From assembly GCA_030407085.1 (NCBI GenBank), contig CM059582.1:206304001-206368000 (forward strand): DNA of 64,000 bases, given 5' to 3'. Numbering within the stretch: position 1 is the first letter of the stretch; each line of letters starts with the position of its first letter. This DNA comes from Trichopria drosophilae (lineage: Eukaryota; Arthropoda; Insecta; Hymenoptera; Diapriidae). Of the stretch, positions 1 to 13,245 are shown in pieces. The notes under the pieces were generated by a model, which was not told where the DNA came from, did no database searches, and saw nothing but the letters and a program-made list of their open reading frames with translations. Position numbers and translations under genes: made by a program.

Positions 1-1407
1 CGTTCCACCAGCCATTCATTAGTATTTCTAGCCGCGATTTTTTATCTCCTTCGATTAATTTAGTTTGATCGCCTGTCTCAAAGATAATACGTGCTTTTCA
101 GCTCTCCGAATCGCTAATAAGCGGATAGTCATCAACCATGCGGCACGTGTCTCACAAAAATCAAGGCGAACTCTTTTCCTTCGTTGCACACACGTGTCTG
201 ACAAGGTATGGAATGAAGTAATTCCCATAACATATTGAGTAATGAGGACATTCATTGCTGTGCAAGTTCTTAATTTAGCAACCAAAGTAAAAATAAAAGT
301 CAGGTCTATGAGATATTCTTACCTGACCTGTGCTAATATCGTGTTCGGTTTTCAAATGTAGTAAAAAATCTCATGAAACTCGAAATAAGAATTTTGATGC
401 TGATGCACTATGCAAACGACATTGGAACGAGGTACTTGTAGTTTTCCAAGATCCAGAAAAATGTAAATCGAAAAACTGGAGGCTTGATTCGTCATCATGG
501 AGGTATAGACAATGCACTTGAGTACCGAAGACGAGCGCGTGTGAAGAATGACACGATTTAACATTCCAATACGATTTTTCCAGACGTTTCCATAAACATC
601 TCTATCTGGTTTTTATTTTCAAATGGCATTGGATGAAATGTTAACTCGAGATTTTCCCTCGAACGAGAATAAAATCTGACTCATTTATTATGAACATTAG
701 ATCGATCCTTCCAGTCGATGTTAGAACGGTTCATTTATTTATAAATTTTGATGATTCTGGTATCTATACACGTGCAAATTTTAATAATACATCCGAATGA
801 AATTTTAATTATTGTTTGTATTTTATCTTAAGTCGATATTTAGATTCTGAGTCACGTTAGATGCAGTAATTTACTTTTAGCCAAACATTAGATCGTAATT
901 GAGATAACAGGTTACCAGAGTATTTTATTTCATACAGTACACGAGTTTAGGAACACAAAAAAATTGCCAACTTCAGAAAATGTGCAGTACTTTTCGTCGT
1001 GAACTATTTCTTAATTGTTATACACAAACACGTCAATTAATTTCAACAGCCCGTGGATACAACACGCTTGTCTTACACGTGTACAATTTTATGTCAAATC
1101 CTTTTTTATAATTGTTAGGTTCAAATATCACTTATGACGTAGATAACAAAAACAAATAGCGGGGTAAGTGTAAAACAGAATAAATTACACTAAAAAAGGT
1201 CTTTGATATTGGTTAGTTATATCAGGCGATCAAGTGATTGGAACAACACAAAATTGTATGAGCCACAAAAATAATCAATCAGTTTTACTTAATTCAACAA
1301 CTAACTAAACGTTTGCTAATTTTTGCTATTAAACAAACAAGTATATTAAATCTTAATAAATAAACATTACTGCTCATTTAGTATGTTAAATCTCTAAATA
1401 TTTTATC
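1..1407. other. No supported gene
   Basis: A+T-rich sequence. The small ORFs on both strands (for example 55-285 minus and 330-521 plus) show no splice-linked partners, domains or signal peptide and are treated as chance. Confidence 0.5.
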
Positions 1408-1549
1408 ATGGAGTGAAAATTGAGCCACTCTACTAAAAGATTGGATTCTCACTCCTTCAGTATAAGTTTTCACTCCATAAAGAGTGAGCTTTCACTCGGT
1501 AAGACAGAGAATTCACGTTTCCAATGGAGTGACTCAATTTTCACTCCAT
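1408..1549. mobile_element. Small MITE with 23-bp inverted ends
   Basis: The left end ATGGAGTGAAAATTGAGCCA (1408 onward) matches the reverse complement of 1527-1549 at 22 of 23 positions. The motif CACTCCATAAAGAGTGA occurs twice (about 1471 and 1542), adding internal structure. No coding capacity. Confidence 0.65.
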
Positions 1550-4460
1550 AAAGAGTGAATTATTACTCCAAGAAACCGGAAGGGAACCATTAATGTTACA
1601 TATTCGTAATACGTCTACTGCTAATAAATATTTCTCTAGTGCAAACAACCTGCAATTTATTTAAATAAATCTTGATTAAGAAGACACGTTGTGTGCATTT
1701 GAGATTTCCTACTTTCAGTCACGTGGTTTTTCAATGACTTTCTGAATGCACCTCGGAAAAAGGTGGGATTGAGAATGGAACAGTGATACATGGTTGCACG
1801 AGACACGTGCGTAACCTTGAAATTAAGTTCTGCTCTTTCTTCGATACCATTGACTTAACTTTCCATTTCTATTCTAAAATAATAATGTAGGACGATGACG
1901 ATTACTAATCGTTTTTATGAATGAAGTGTCGAACGAATGTGCCGGTAAAAAGTTTTCTGAATGGGATCTGTTCTTATATAGCAGTAAAACACTAGCTGTA
2001 CATTCATTTCACTTATGACATACTTCATTATATTGTATTTTGATTCCAGTTTTTTTCTTTTTGATCTGGAATACGGGATCCATCCTGGTTTTTCATGCAT
2101 ATATGAGGCAAAAAGATAAAAGCCTAAAATTGCGTCTATAAGTTTTTCCCATTTTTTCTGCTGTGGAGTTCAAATTACCTTTACTCTGATAGATCGCCAT
2201 AAAAGGGTATAAAATTATCTTTAAATCCCAAAAAAATCGTCACGATACGATATTTTTTGACGGAGATATACGCAATTGAATGTGACACATAGTTGGCCCC
2301 TATATTGTATGGGTTAACAAGATACGCAGGGGTCTTCTTGTTTTACTACCCTTTTTGAATTGAAATTTCAGTATGTAGAACTTGAGACTCCATTTCAATT
2401 CATTCACTATTACTTTTCTACTGAATAAATGCAATTTTTGTGTCACTTTTCGGAAACTTTTTCTCGTGCCTAAGACATGAAAATCGGGTTTGAACATTTT
2501 GAAACATTTTTTCACCTATGTGTAATTCATTTTTTAGAAAACTACTGCTATCAGCAGAAAGGTTGTTAAAAAATGAACAAAATATATGTAACATTTATTT
2601 TTATTAGCGGATATATTTTCAGATCTGTACTCCGCAACCTCAAAAGCCCCTGAGTAACAAGTTTAAACCTGACTTCAAATTCATAATCAGCAACGACAAA
2701 ATCCTTGGAGTAACAAATTCAGAAACATCAAGCGTTTTTATAAACTTTTTGTATATAAATTAATTGAACACAATGACTTCCTGACCAAGATTGTGAAAAA
2801 ATTGTAAAAACCACCATCTTTATGGACTAATTTTTGTTGACACAGCAATTACGAAAATGAATAACGTCATCACATTCACTACACCTTATACTATCTAGAA
2901 ATAAATTTGGTTTTAATTCACATAAATTTAAAAATTTATTAGTCTAATTCATATTATGACGAACACTGCGTTTTTCCCGCAATCTGGGAAAAGTACGGAA
3001 TGACAAAGGTCTTCGTCATCCGCAGTCAAGGCGTCAATGATGAAATGATGTTTAATTATGGAATCCCTAATAATTTGTTCTGATCTAATATTATGAAATT
3101 CGAAGTAGAAAAGCTAAATACTAAATTAAGTTTAAAAATGTTTGTGTCGTGTAAGTGCAGAAGAAAAAACTTTATATTAAAAAATTCTTCCAATTTTATT
3201 CCAGTATGTCATAGTGAAGAATTTTGTTATTTCTCAAAATTAAAATGCTGTAATTATTTAAAAAATTACTTTGAATTTATTGGAATAAATTTTGAAAATT
3301 TATAGCGTTCGTAATCAGTGACGCCGAAAGCAACCCAGAAACTCGTTTCCAGCAAATTAAGCGATTTTTAAATAATTCCGTCACTCATATTGGATCCACC
3401 ATTTTGAATTAGTTTCCACTTACTTCCTTTGCCACTGAAACAAATAAGTCTTGAATTGTGACCAATAATTAGCTAATTTAAAGATGTAACCAAAGAAATT
3501 TATCTGACAAATCTTCATGAATTTCCATTACGATACTTTTTGCCCTCATTTTAGTAAACTAAGCAATCATAAAACGAAAAATGAACAAAATGAAAAGAAT
3601 AAGTACTTATAAATAACGGAAGAAAAAACAAATTATATATATCTTATTCAGAAATTTATGTTGAATTTAAATAATTAAATGTAACTCTTGCCTTTTCATT
3701 CTTTTATTTTATTATCTTCAAATTACAAAATATCCGCAAATTATTTCTCACAGTTTTCGAACTCGAATTTTATAACTGATTTTCAATAATATAAATTAAG
3801 TTAAAAAACATAAATTCTGAAAATACAAATTAATATTGTGGCATGTAGATTACAGCGATTTATGAGTAAAACAGAACTCGTATTCAAAGAATTGTAACGT
3901 TCACTAATAACGTTTACCAGACGTAATAAAACGTAAAATAATACAGTTTCATCTTCCATGTATTAATATTGATGATAAAAACATTAAACAATGGGAGCGT
4001 AACTCAGTAATCGATGAATCGATAATGACTGCAATATTTAATATAGACCAGGACAGATATACTAGTTTCGTTATTTCTTCGTTTTATTTTTGTTTGGCTT
4101 TTTTCATCAATTGCAAAAAATATCGGCCACATAAGTAACATAGAGATTAAACCTGTCGTAAATAATAATGTTGATATAAAAATTATCGTTATGTCATTTG
4201 TTCACATATTGCATTGTAGAGCGTATAAATCAATGAATATATCTTTGATGAGTTTCGAAATACAGTTATTTTAATTCATATTTCCTTTGGTGCTTCATAA
4301 ATGAGATTTATTTGACGACATTGTTCGATTTCACTCCACGTGCACTCTATTTCCTCGACAAATGAAGACAATTTGATAAAACTCATCAAAGAAAAGTCTT
4401 TAAAAAGCATATCCTATACGGACATTTTAATTTTAACAAACTACTGTGCTGATCTACTCA
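1550..4460. other. No supported gene; A+T-rich
   Basis: Apart from short pieces resembling the dispersed 'atggcgga / gaccccgaaaa' repeat (about 2630-2720 and 3300-3420), nothing is recognisable. Short ORFs here are not supported. Confidence 0.5.
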
Positions 4461-5795
4461 GCTCTGTTCTTTTTAGTTCTGTTTTCTTCTGTTTTGTTGT
4501 GTTTTATTCTGAACTGTGCTGTTCATTGATGTTCTGTTGTACTCTGATCTATTCTGCGATGTTTTGTGCTGTTCTGCGATGTTCTGATCTGTTCTATGGT
4601 GTTCTGTGCTATTCTATTCTGTTCTACTCTATTCTCTTCTGTTCTATGTTGTTCTCTTCTGTTCTATGATGTTATGTTCCGTGTTATTCTGTTCTGTGCC
4701 GTTCCGTTCTGCTCTGTTCTGTTGTCTTTTTCGTTCTGTACGGTTCAGCTCTGTTCTGTGCTGTTCTGTATAGTTTTTTGTTCTGGTCTGTTCTTTTCCG
4801 TGTGATTCTGTTGTACTTTGTTTTTTGTTCTGCTCCGTTCTTCTCTATTGTGTTGTGTTTTTTGTTCTGTTATTTTCTGTTTTCTTGTGTTCTGCTCTGT
4901 TCTGTCGTGTTTTATTCTGTTCTGTTGTGTTTTTTGTTCTGTTCTGTGCTGTTCAGTTGTGTTTTTTGTTCTGTTCATTGCTGTTCTGTATTGTCATCTT
5001 CTATGCTGTTCTGTTCTGTTCTGTTCTGTTCTGTTCTGCTCTGTTCACTTCGATTCTGTTCGGTTCGGTTCTGTTCTGTAATATTCTGTTCTTTTGTGTT
5101 TTTTGTTCTGTTCAGTTATATTCTGTTGTGTTTATGTTCTATTCCGTTCCGTTGTGTTGTGCTTTATGTTTGTTCTGTTCTGTTCTGTTGTCTTTTTCGT
5201 TCTGAACCGCTATGTTCTGTTCTGTCCCGTTTTCTTCTGTTCTCTTGTTCGATTGTGTTTTTTGCTCGTTCTATTCTGTGATGTTATGTTGCTTTGTATT
5301 GTGCTGTTTTGTGATAGTCTGTTTTTTAATGCATGTTGTGTTTTTCGTTCAGTTTAGTTTTTTGTTCTGTTCTCGTGTGTTTTTTTGTTCTGGTCTGTTC
5401 TATTCTGTGCTCTTGTATTCTGTATTTTTTCTGCTCTTTGCGATTCTGTGTTTTGTTTTTTATTCTGCTCTGTTCTGCTCTGTTGAGTTGTATTTTTTGT
5501 TCTGTTCTGTACTATTCTGTTCTGTGTTGTTCTGTTCTGTGCTGTTCTGTTCTGCGTTTTTCTGTTCTGTTATGTTCCGTTCTGGTTTGTTGTGTTTTTT
5601 TATTCTGTTCAGTTGTATTCTGTTGTGTTTTTGTTCTGTTCTGTTCCATTCTGTTGTGCCTTATGTTCATTATGTCCCGTTCTATTGTGCTTTTTGTTCA
5701 TTCTGTTCTGTGCTATTCTGTGATGTTTTGTTTTGTGATGTTCCGTCCTGTAGTGTTTTTTCTTCTGCTCTGTTCTGGTCTGTGTTGTTTTGTTC
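4461..5795 (+). repeat. Degenerate TTCTG pentanucleotide satellite, about 1.3 kb
   Basis: Continuous imperfect repetition of TTCTG / GTTCT units, with frequent TTTTTG insertions giving a longer-period texture (TGTGTTTTTTGTTCTGTTC recurs). Because the unit lacks stops in some phases, it yields several overlapping spurious ORFs (Cys-Ser-Val-Leu-Phe repeats on plus, Glu-Gln-Asn-Arg-Thr on minus). These are not genes. Confidence 0.95.
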
Positions 5796-7234
5796 AAATA
5801 ATCATTTTCAAAAGATCGATCCCCATATATCTCTATGCCCCCAGCATATCTCACGGACAAAATTGTTGCATTGCATTTTTGAGTTCTTTAGGGTCTGAAA
5901 AGTCGAAATTTTATGAAGAACTATAGGATAATTTTTTTACCGCGGTGACGAAATTCTTTGGTCGCGGACGGAGCGATAAGAATCATTTTTATATTTTTAA
6001 CACAGTTTTAAAATTGGCGATTCCTAAGATTTAGTAAGGTGATTTATTTTGTTTTGCATTCCTCTCTAGCTAAGAAATAAATCATTTTTTGACTATGCAG
6101 CCCAAAAATATTCCTTAAATCTTTTAGGTTTTAGAACATATCTTTGCAGTCAATGATTGGCATTGTATTCTAAGTCTGCAATAATTCATTTATCAATAAA
6201 AAATGTATTAGTATTTCACAAGATATCTGAATAAAATCTAAATTTACAATCGAGAAACTCATTAGTATTTAGTGATTAGAATTTCTATAAAAAATCTGAA
6301 AAAAGTTACAATTCCAACCAGTCGCTCATCTATTTTTGGGCATCAATCATTCTTTACTTAAAGAAATAATGAGTATGCCGTGACTCAGGGGCCTTGTCCA
6401 TATCTCACTTGAAATGAACGATTGTTTCTATCAATGGTTTCGTTTTCACTGATTTTTTAGAGACCGCCAAGTGAATATCCTGCAATATATTTTTGAAACA
6501 TGCACATTGCTGATCCATCGGACACCAAGGTGTTATTTGGCAACTCTAAACATTTATGGAATCCCCGATTAAACACCTATAATCAACTGCAAAAGCCACG
6601 ATAATATAAAAGAATTATAATAATTATAATACATACAAAATATAATGTTAAAAATAAAAAAGTATACATTACGAACCCGTTTACGTAAATTGAATTGCAA
6701 AGTCTAGCGCTAATGGCCAGGTTGTTGATACGACATTAAATACAAAAACGAGAACTATTAGCATATTGAATTCTAAATTGACTGAAAATCTGAAACTGGC
6801 ATTTTTTTCTAGCACAATTTTGAACAAGATTGACTTTACACTCAAAAATACTGCAGAGATGACGTAAGAAAATGTAATGAATCTCATAATTTATTAAACT
6901 AAGATATACTTATGAAATGAACGTGCATGAGTTATATCTTATGTAAATTCCAAAAGAGGATGATTAATTCGTATTAATAAGTGGTAGTTTACTTTTCAAT
7001 AAGTGAACTTGCATGTATTTAATGAATGTCGATGACTCTCGAATGTATTCTACTTTAATTTTTACTGGAGTGAACAAAAATAAATGATATGAATTCTAAT
7101 TACATCTATATACAAATTTAATTATATACAAAAAATATAGAATTATTCATATGACAGTGTGTATGATCTATAATTTTTTATAACGGGAATCAGCTGTAAA
7201 TTACTACTTGGTATTATTACTGCACTTACATATA
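5796..7234. other. No supported gene
   Basis: A+T-rich. No domain, splice-linked exon or clear repeat boundary was seen between the satellite and the next element. Confidence 0.5.
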
Positions 7235-7539
7235 CAGGGTGATCCAAAAGTCCCGGAACAGCAAAATATCTCAGCGGGAGTGCATTTTCGAGGAAAATGT
7301 TTCAGACAAAAGTTTCAGGATTTTTCCCTGGCTATTTAATGGCGATATTGAATTTGACCTTGAACATGAACTTGAAGGTTATTTCAAGGTCAAGTTAATT
7401 TTTTTTTTTTAATTGGAACCCCGTTTCATTTTCTTAACGAAGTTATGAGGATCTTCCGGTATTGAGAGTGGTTAAATTCACTTTGTTCAGTCGATGCTAT
7501 TACTGGACGATCTGCTCTAGGGAGATCCTTTACAGTGCC

Positions 7540-7574
7540 GCACACGCACACGCACACGCACACGCACACGCACA
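7540..7574 (+). repeat. CACACG microsatellite
   Basis: About six CACACG units inside the 7235-8482 element. On the minus strand it makes a Cys-Val run in a spurious 156-codon ORF. Confidence 0.9.
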
Positions 7575-7920
7575 GGTGACGGCGAGGGGAACCACCTGAA
7601 CAAAGCACCCTGAAGAGGTGTAAACCCGACCGTGCTACCTCCACGCGGTACATCTTGGGTAATGCTAAAGCCGGCGGTAGCATTGGAAACAATGTAAAAA
7701 TGTTACCCATACATACGGTATTTATAAACGTATCGGATGTAAAAAAAAAATGTATATTTTTATCTGGGAACAATGATAATGCATTGCACTCTGGAAACTC
7801 TGGAAACATTACGAAAATAAAAAGGGGGTTCCAATTAAAAAAAAATAGTCTTGAGCTTAGAATAAGCCTCACGGTAATTTTCAAGGTTAAATTCAATGGT
7901 GCCTCTTGCTGAGTTAATTC

Positions 7921-8456
7921 GCTGTTCCGGGAGTTTTAAGTTTGGCCTTGAAATGACATTGCCGAAAAAAACGGCCATAGCATATTTGGACGTAAAATTT
8001 TGTGCTCTCTCCGAATCCGTGAAAAAAAATAGCAGTTTCCATTAAAAAAAACAAACTTGACCTTGAAATAACCTTCAAGGTCATGTTCAAGGTCAAATTC
8101 TGTGCTACCATTAAATATCCCAGGAAAAATCCTTAAACTTTTGTCTGAAACAATTTCCAAAGAAATGCACACCCTCTGAGATATTTCGCCGTTACGGGAG
8201 TTTTAAGTTTCACCTTGAAATGACCTTGCCGGAAAAATCGATCATATCATACTCGGACGTAGAATTTCCCGCTCTTTCAGAATCCATGAAAAAAAATAGG
8301 GGTTCCCATTTAAAAAAATTAACTTGACCTTGAAATAACCTTCAAGTTCATGTTCAAGGTCAAATTCAATATCGCCATTAAATAGCCAGGGAAAAATCCT
8401 GAAACTTTTGTCTGAAACATTTTCCTCGAAAATGCACTCCCGCTGAGATATTTTGC
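7921..8456. repeat. Tandem duplication of a 267-bp module within the element
   Basis: The phrase GCTGTTCCGGGAGTTTTAAG begins at 7921, recurs as GCCGTTACGGGAGTTTTAAG at 8188 and begins again at 8455, giving two successive 267-bp periods. The intervening sequence is clearly homologous. Confidence 0.85.
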
Positions 8457-8482
8457 TGTTCCGGGACTTTTGGATCACCCTG

Positions 8483-11400
8483 TATATATATATATAGTAT
8501 TTATATATTTTTTATTTTTAGTTACGGCATATTTAATTTTTCTAACTTCTGTCCAATACTTCAAAAAATGTAAAAAAAGGGAGACTAACTATCACTTAAC
8601 TATTTATGGTAAAAAATCTGACATGGGTTATTCTCAAACAACTGAGATTGAAGTCCGCATCTTTAATTATTTCAAAATTTATCAACATGTTATAGTTTTG
8701 TACATGAATTCTTAATAATTTAAGTTATTTGTTAATTTAAGTAACACAAATAAATTATATAAAACGTATAAAATTTAAAGACCCAACACAGGTACATAAA
8801 TTACCAACATATAACAAAATATTCATATACTGTCATTGTACTCAGAGGCATGTGCGAAAATGTTTTTTGTACCAATGTGAATGCGGACCTAGCTTTCAGC
8901 TCGGCTCTCAACGATCACATTCGTAGAAAAAACTTTTACGCCCTTGTATCGAAAATTACTATTATGTTGTTCCGATATTAAATGGTTTATGCATTGAAGC
9001 TAGACTATGAAAACCGTTATGATCAAATTAATACCAACTTCTACAACAGGAATCACGGGTGCCTCTTATAGGGACTCTAACGTCGCGTCTGTCCCTGGTG
9101 ACGACAAAACAAACTAACTTCACGTTCGCTGCCTAATTCATATTCGTATTTCTGTTACAAGTTTAGTAATTTTCTCATACTGTTGTATAATTTGTCTATC
9201 TGTAACAGCCCTGCAAACACGCAAAGTAACAGTTATGTAATATTTGCGTAATGGTTACATTGTAACATAAATGTTACATAATTTTTACATAACTGTTACT
9301 TTTGTGTTTGCAGGGTAGGTTTTTGTAAAATTATATTACTTCGGTATGGGCTCTCTGCTTTCTTCTTTTCTCTAATCTAGTCACAAAATATGTGACAGCA
9401 AACGTTTTAAATAAATTAAATATATATCCAACCTTTTTCTATATCTCATATATTATCTCATAGCACAAGATAAAGAAGCAAATGTTTTGCAGCGTTTTAA
9501 CAAATTTCATACACAAAACAGTCTTAAATTTATCATAAAATCAAAACGAAATAAAAAATACAATTACCTCAATGTTTATATCTGCGTTCAAGAGTTTAAA
9601 ACTCGACTGGTTTCATAAAGAAACTTGGGAAGATACCCCCATCACAAGTCTATATATTAGATAGGACAATAAATCTTGCCTGTACAATATTTCACCAGAA
9701 AAATTTGAATCAAATTTTTTAAAATAAAAACACCAGAAGAAAAGATCCTTGCCTGTAATAAACCAATGTATTAGAAAAATTATTACAAATTATCACATTA
9801 CAGTGTTTGAATTCGACAAATAAAAACAATAACAATAATAACGATGAACAGATAATAAAATCAATGATAGATGTTCGTATGTTAAAGAATTATCAGAAAA
9901 CTTTGCCAAAATATTTAAAAAAAAAGATATCAGAATTGTTTCTACACATTTTAAAACTAATATAACACGTGTTAAAACTGGAAAAAATAAATTAACTTTT
10001 GAGAAAATTGGACTTATGGACCCCACAATAAACGATTAAATTGGCACGAAAGAAATATTTTTTCAAAAAACATTGAAGAATTTTCTGGCTTCACATACCA
10101 AAAACCTGACACTGGACACTATTTTGAATACAAAAATACAAAAACTCTAGCGAAAAAAGAGATATAACGAGGACATCTTGAAAATTATTTCATACAAAAA
10201 GACAAAAACACAGTAAATTTCAAATTGGAAAAATACAAACTACCATAAAGTTTACCACAAAGAGAGAATAAATGGACCCTAGAAAAAAGATAGAAATGGT
10301 TGTAACATATAATATATTAGAGCTAACAACGTGAACAATTGCAGCACAATTTTACGACAATTTTCATTAAAAAATTATTTTCGTTTAATCAATTTTATTA
10401 TATCTGAGTTACTACTAAGGAATATTAAATGTGACTATTGAGGTTATGTTTGATGTAGATTTGAAGTTATGTACTATACTGCATATTTAACGATCGGGAC
10501 ATAGTCAACGAAACGACATGGTCTCGTTTACTAAGTTAATTCAACTTTTTTTGTAATAAAGCGTTTTACTACGGTAAAATGGCTCCATTAAATTTTGTTT
10601 TTCTGAGAAGCCGTTGCTTAATTATTTTCAATACTGAACAGTTAAACATCATCACATTCTCATTGTGTGCGACCGATATTTAGTATAAATTCAAGCTGAA
10701 TTCGTCGGTTTTCCTACTACTTTCTCAATATGACTTTAGCAGATTAAAAAGATTGTTTCTTTCCCAAAATAACCTTTTATTTGTATCTTTATATCAACTT
10801 ACCCAACAAACCAAAAAGTATACGAAAAATCTGTGTACGATTTAGTACGAAATAAGTCTCTTTCTTTCCCGCTCTTTCAGTTACGAATGGGAGTGTATAC
10901 GATATTATACGCGATACATAAATGCACATAACCTCAAAGAAATGATTATTTTGGATTATCGAATGATTTGAACTCAAAACACTAAAACAGAACATTTCTT
11001 CGAGAATTATGAAATATGGAAAACGATATAATCAATTCTTCGATTAAATTAACAGAATTTTAAACTATTCTAAGCCGCAGCAAATCAATTTCTGGAATGC
11101 GTTAAATACGGTATCGTATAAGATCAAATGAATTCAATTCTGGAATTACAGGTCGTATCAAATAGTATGAATTCGAATAAGAATCTCGGATAATCAATAC
11201 GCCACTAGAAAGAAACAGAATGCAAAATATGGATTCCGTATACTTTCTTGTTTATTGAGCTTTTATATCACTTTTAAATTCTGTGTCCTTCAATTGTTTT
11301 ATAGACCGAAAAGCAAAACTTAAAAAGAAACTATAGTAATGTTTACAGTAAATAAATGTACCTTCTGAGCATTCAAGTTAACAATATCACCAACGGTGGC

Positions 11401-12452
11401 GACGCGTGTCGTAATAAATTTCAGTCTTATTATGATTTTATAGGAACATTAAAATTAATCCATTTGTTTAAATTTATACACACATTACATTTATATATCA
11501 GACGTTATGCGCATATATAAGTTGGCTTTAGATTTAATTAAGTTCCGTTGTATTTAACCACGGTTAATAACGACCCGTAACAACTCTCAGTTTACCGACC
11601 GCTGATATCCCCGGTAAAGTAGGAATCTGCGTGGTTATGAAATCGACAGAAGGTATATCGCTAGAGAGTGAAATTTTACGATCACAATTACCTTCAAATG
11701 ATAAGTAAACTTTAAAACTAATTTTCAAAGTCGATCATAACATTTTTTTTTAATAAGAAGTGCACTTGTGGATATCGCTAAATTACATATAAAATTAATT
11801 TATTATTTTATATAAAAGCAAGTATTCTTCCAATTAACTATCACTTATAAATAATAGAGATTAACATTTATGGTAGAAGGAAATTTTGGAACGAAATAAA
11901 ATTCGAAAGTATGTTATCATTATATTTTACATCAATATTATACAGCTGTAAATTATGTACATATATAAAATTCACACTAATCTACAGTTAAATACTTTTG
12001 ACAAAGTGCTTATCGCATAATTTCTCATCTTAGGCTTCAGCTGTGAATGGAATTTTCTTCATTTCCAATGAAGAATGTTTTATACGTATAATACTTATAA
12101 ACTAAGAGGTAATAAATGGCATTTGTCGAACAATGACTTCCTTTGTCTTCCACAACAGTTAAGAAATTTCTCGATTTCGTTACGCATTATCGGTAAGGAA
12201 GAAATCTGTATATGAATTACAATATTTGGACAACGATTTTACCCAAAAAGTAGAAAATACTTTAGCATTATTTTGGAACAATTATTTAGTAGCGCCGGTG
12301 CTTCGAGATAAATAAAATAATTATATTTTATTAGAAAAAAAATTATTTAAAATGTTTAAAAATTATTTTTTACTTGAGAATGAAATCTAATATTCATAAA
12401 AATATATTTGTCAACATCTACTACACTTAAAAATTGTATAAACATATTGGGA
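8483..12452. other. No supported gene outside the 9209-9315 MITE
   Basis: A+T-rich with small G+C islands (about 8870-9120 and 11560-11700). The small ORFs (for example 9793-10026 and 10789-10995, minus) show no domain and are treated as chance. Confidence 0.5.
9209..9315. mobile_element. Palindromic MITE (CCCTGCAAAC ends)
   Basis: 107 bp that is almost one inverted repeat. The left end CCCTGCAAACACGCAAAGTA is matched by the reverse complement of the right end, and both arms continue into AACAGTTATGTAA. Repeated GTTACAT words fill the centre. Confidence 0.8.
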
Positions 12453-12832
12453 TAAGGGGGTTCTAAAGTACTCCGCCGGTAAGGTAGAGATTTTTAATAA
12501 AAACTGCAAATAAAAAATTACTGAATGGATTTTTTTGAATTCGGGCTAGGTAAGGTTGATTCTGAATACTATAGACGCCATTCTAGAAATTACCAAAGAA
12601 ATTAATTAAAAACTGCCCAGGAATTTTCGTAAATAAGTGATTTTTATTTATTTCCGAAAATTCTTGGTTAGATCTCAATTATTGTCTTTGATATTTTCTA
12701 AGAAACCGTCTGTAGTAATTAGAATTGGTTTTACAGAATCCGAATTTTGAAAATTTTATTCAGTCATCTTTAATTTACGTTTTTTTTTGTGAAATTTCCT
12801 ACTTTACCGACGGAATACATAGGACCCTCTTA
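12453..12832. mobile_element. 380-bp full-length palindromic MITE
   Basis: The two 190-bp halves are inverted copies. Left TAAGGGGGTTCTAAAGTACT pairs with right-end reverse complement TAAGAGGGTCCTATGTATTC, and both continue with CGGTAA, TGAAT and CAAAGA words to the centre near 12642. It lies 324 bp past the stop codon of the CCC gene and probably forms part of its 3' UTR or 3' flank. Confidence 0.8.
12755..12774 (-). terminator. Candidate poly(A) signals inside a MITE
   Basis: Downstream of the stop at 13157, the first ATTAAA (12774-12769) and AATAAA (12760-12755) on the minus strand lie in the palindromic MITE. Between them and the stop I saw only the weak variant TATAAA (about 12955 and 13080). 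Confidence 0.3.
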
Positions 12833-13156
12833 AGGCCGAACTGAAAGACGAAAAATTTCTTCTTATAATGTCGACATGTTATGACGTTTCATATGCTACA
12901 GTTTCAATACGTAATAAAGTTTCAAATGTATCAAAAACAAAAAACATTCTTTATACAGCTTACAATAAAAGAAAACTCGTCACTTATCTTTTGTACAGAA
13001 CTCTCTAACCGGTATCACTAATTATGACGCAGGAGAAACAGGTGTTGAGTAAAAAGTACGCGACATGAAGGTACGTTTTTATAAAAATAATTTTTCAAAA
13101 GTAGATGGCGCTGTACAACATATAAACGATACGGTATTACAGAAGACGTTGCAAAT

Positions 13157-13245
13157 TTACAGAAGCAGCTTGAGAAGCATCGTAAGTATCAGGATTATGG
13201 AAATGGAAGACGTTGTCCTGCCAGCTCCACCTGCCATGTACTTCC
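13157..13245 (-). CDS. Coding exon 4: GPI-signal-like C-terminus and stop
   Basis: The acceptor is CATTTTTCAG|GG. The exon encodes residues 130-158: W, a Gly/Ala/Ser/Thr-rich linker (KYMAGGAGRTTSS), then the hydrophobic run ISIILILTMLLKLLL directly before TAA. Small residues followed by a terminal hydrophobic segment with no cytosolic tail is the standard GPI-attachment arrangement. A single C-terminal membrane anchor is the alternative. An overlapping plus-strand ORF here is a shadow. Confidence 0.82.

Larger units (their letters stand above)
7235..8482. mobile_element. Non-autonomous element with long (about 170 bp) terminal inverted repeats
   Basis: The left arm from 7235 (CAGGGTGATCCAAAAGTCCC) is matched almost base for base by the reverse complement of the right arm ending at 8482, for about 170 bp, flanked by TATA sequence. 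The arms carry palindromic AAGGTCA / TGACCTTGAA words. The middle has a CACACG microsatellite and diverged arm fragments (about 7800-7920). No transposase. The CAGGGTG ends are common in insect repeats, but I cannot assign a superfamily. Confidence 0.85.

Noticed and set aside
330..521. 63-codon plus-strand ORF with five cysteines
   Set aside because: No signal peptide, no splice sites tying it to another exon, and the cysteine spacing matches nothing I recognise.
4340..5926. Overlapping ORFs of up to 228 codons rich in Cys, Phe, Val, Leu and Ser
   Set aside because: They are direct translations of the TTCTG satellite in several frames, with complementary Gln/Asn/Thr frames on the other strand.
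7426..7896. 156-codon minus-strand ORF with a Cys-Val run
   Set aside because: It lies in the 7235-8482 element and crosses the CACACG microsatellite.
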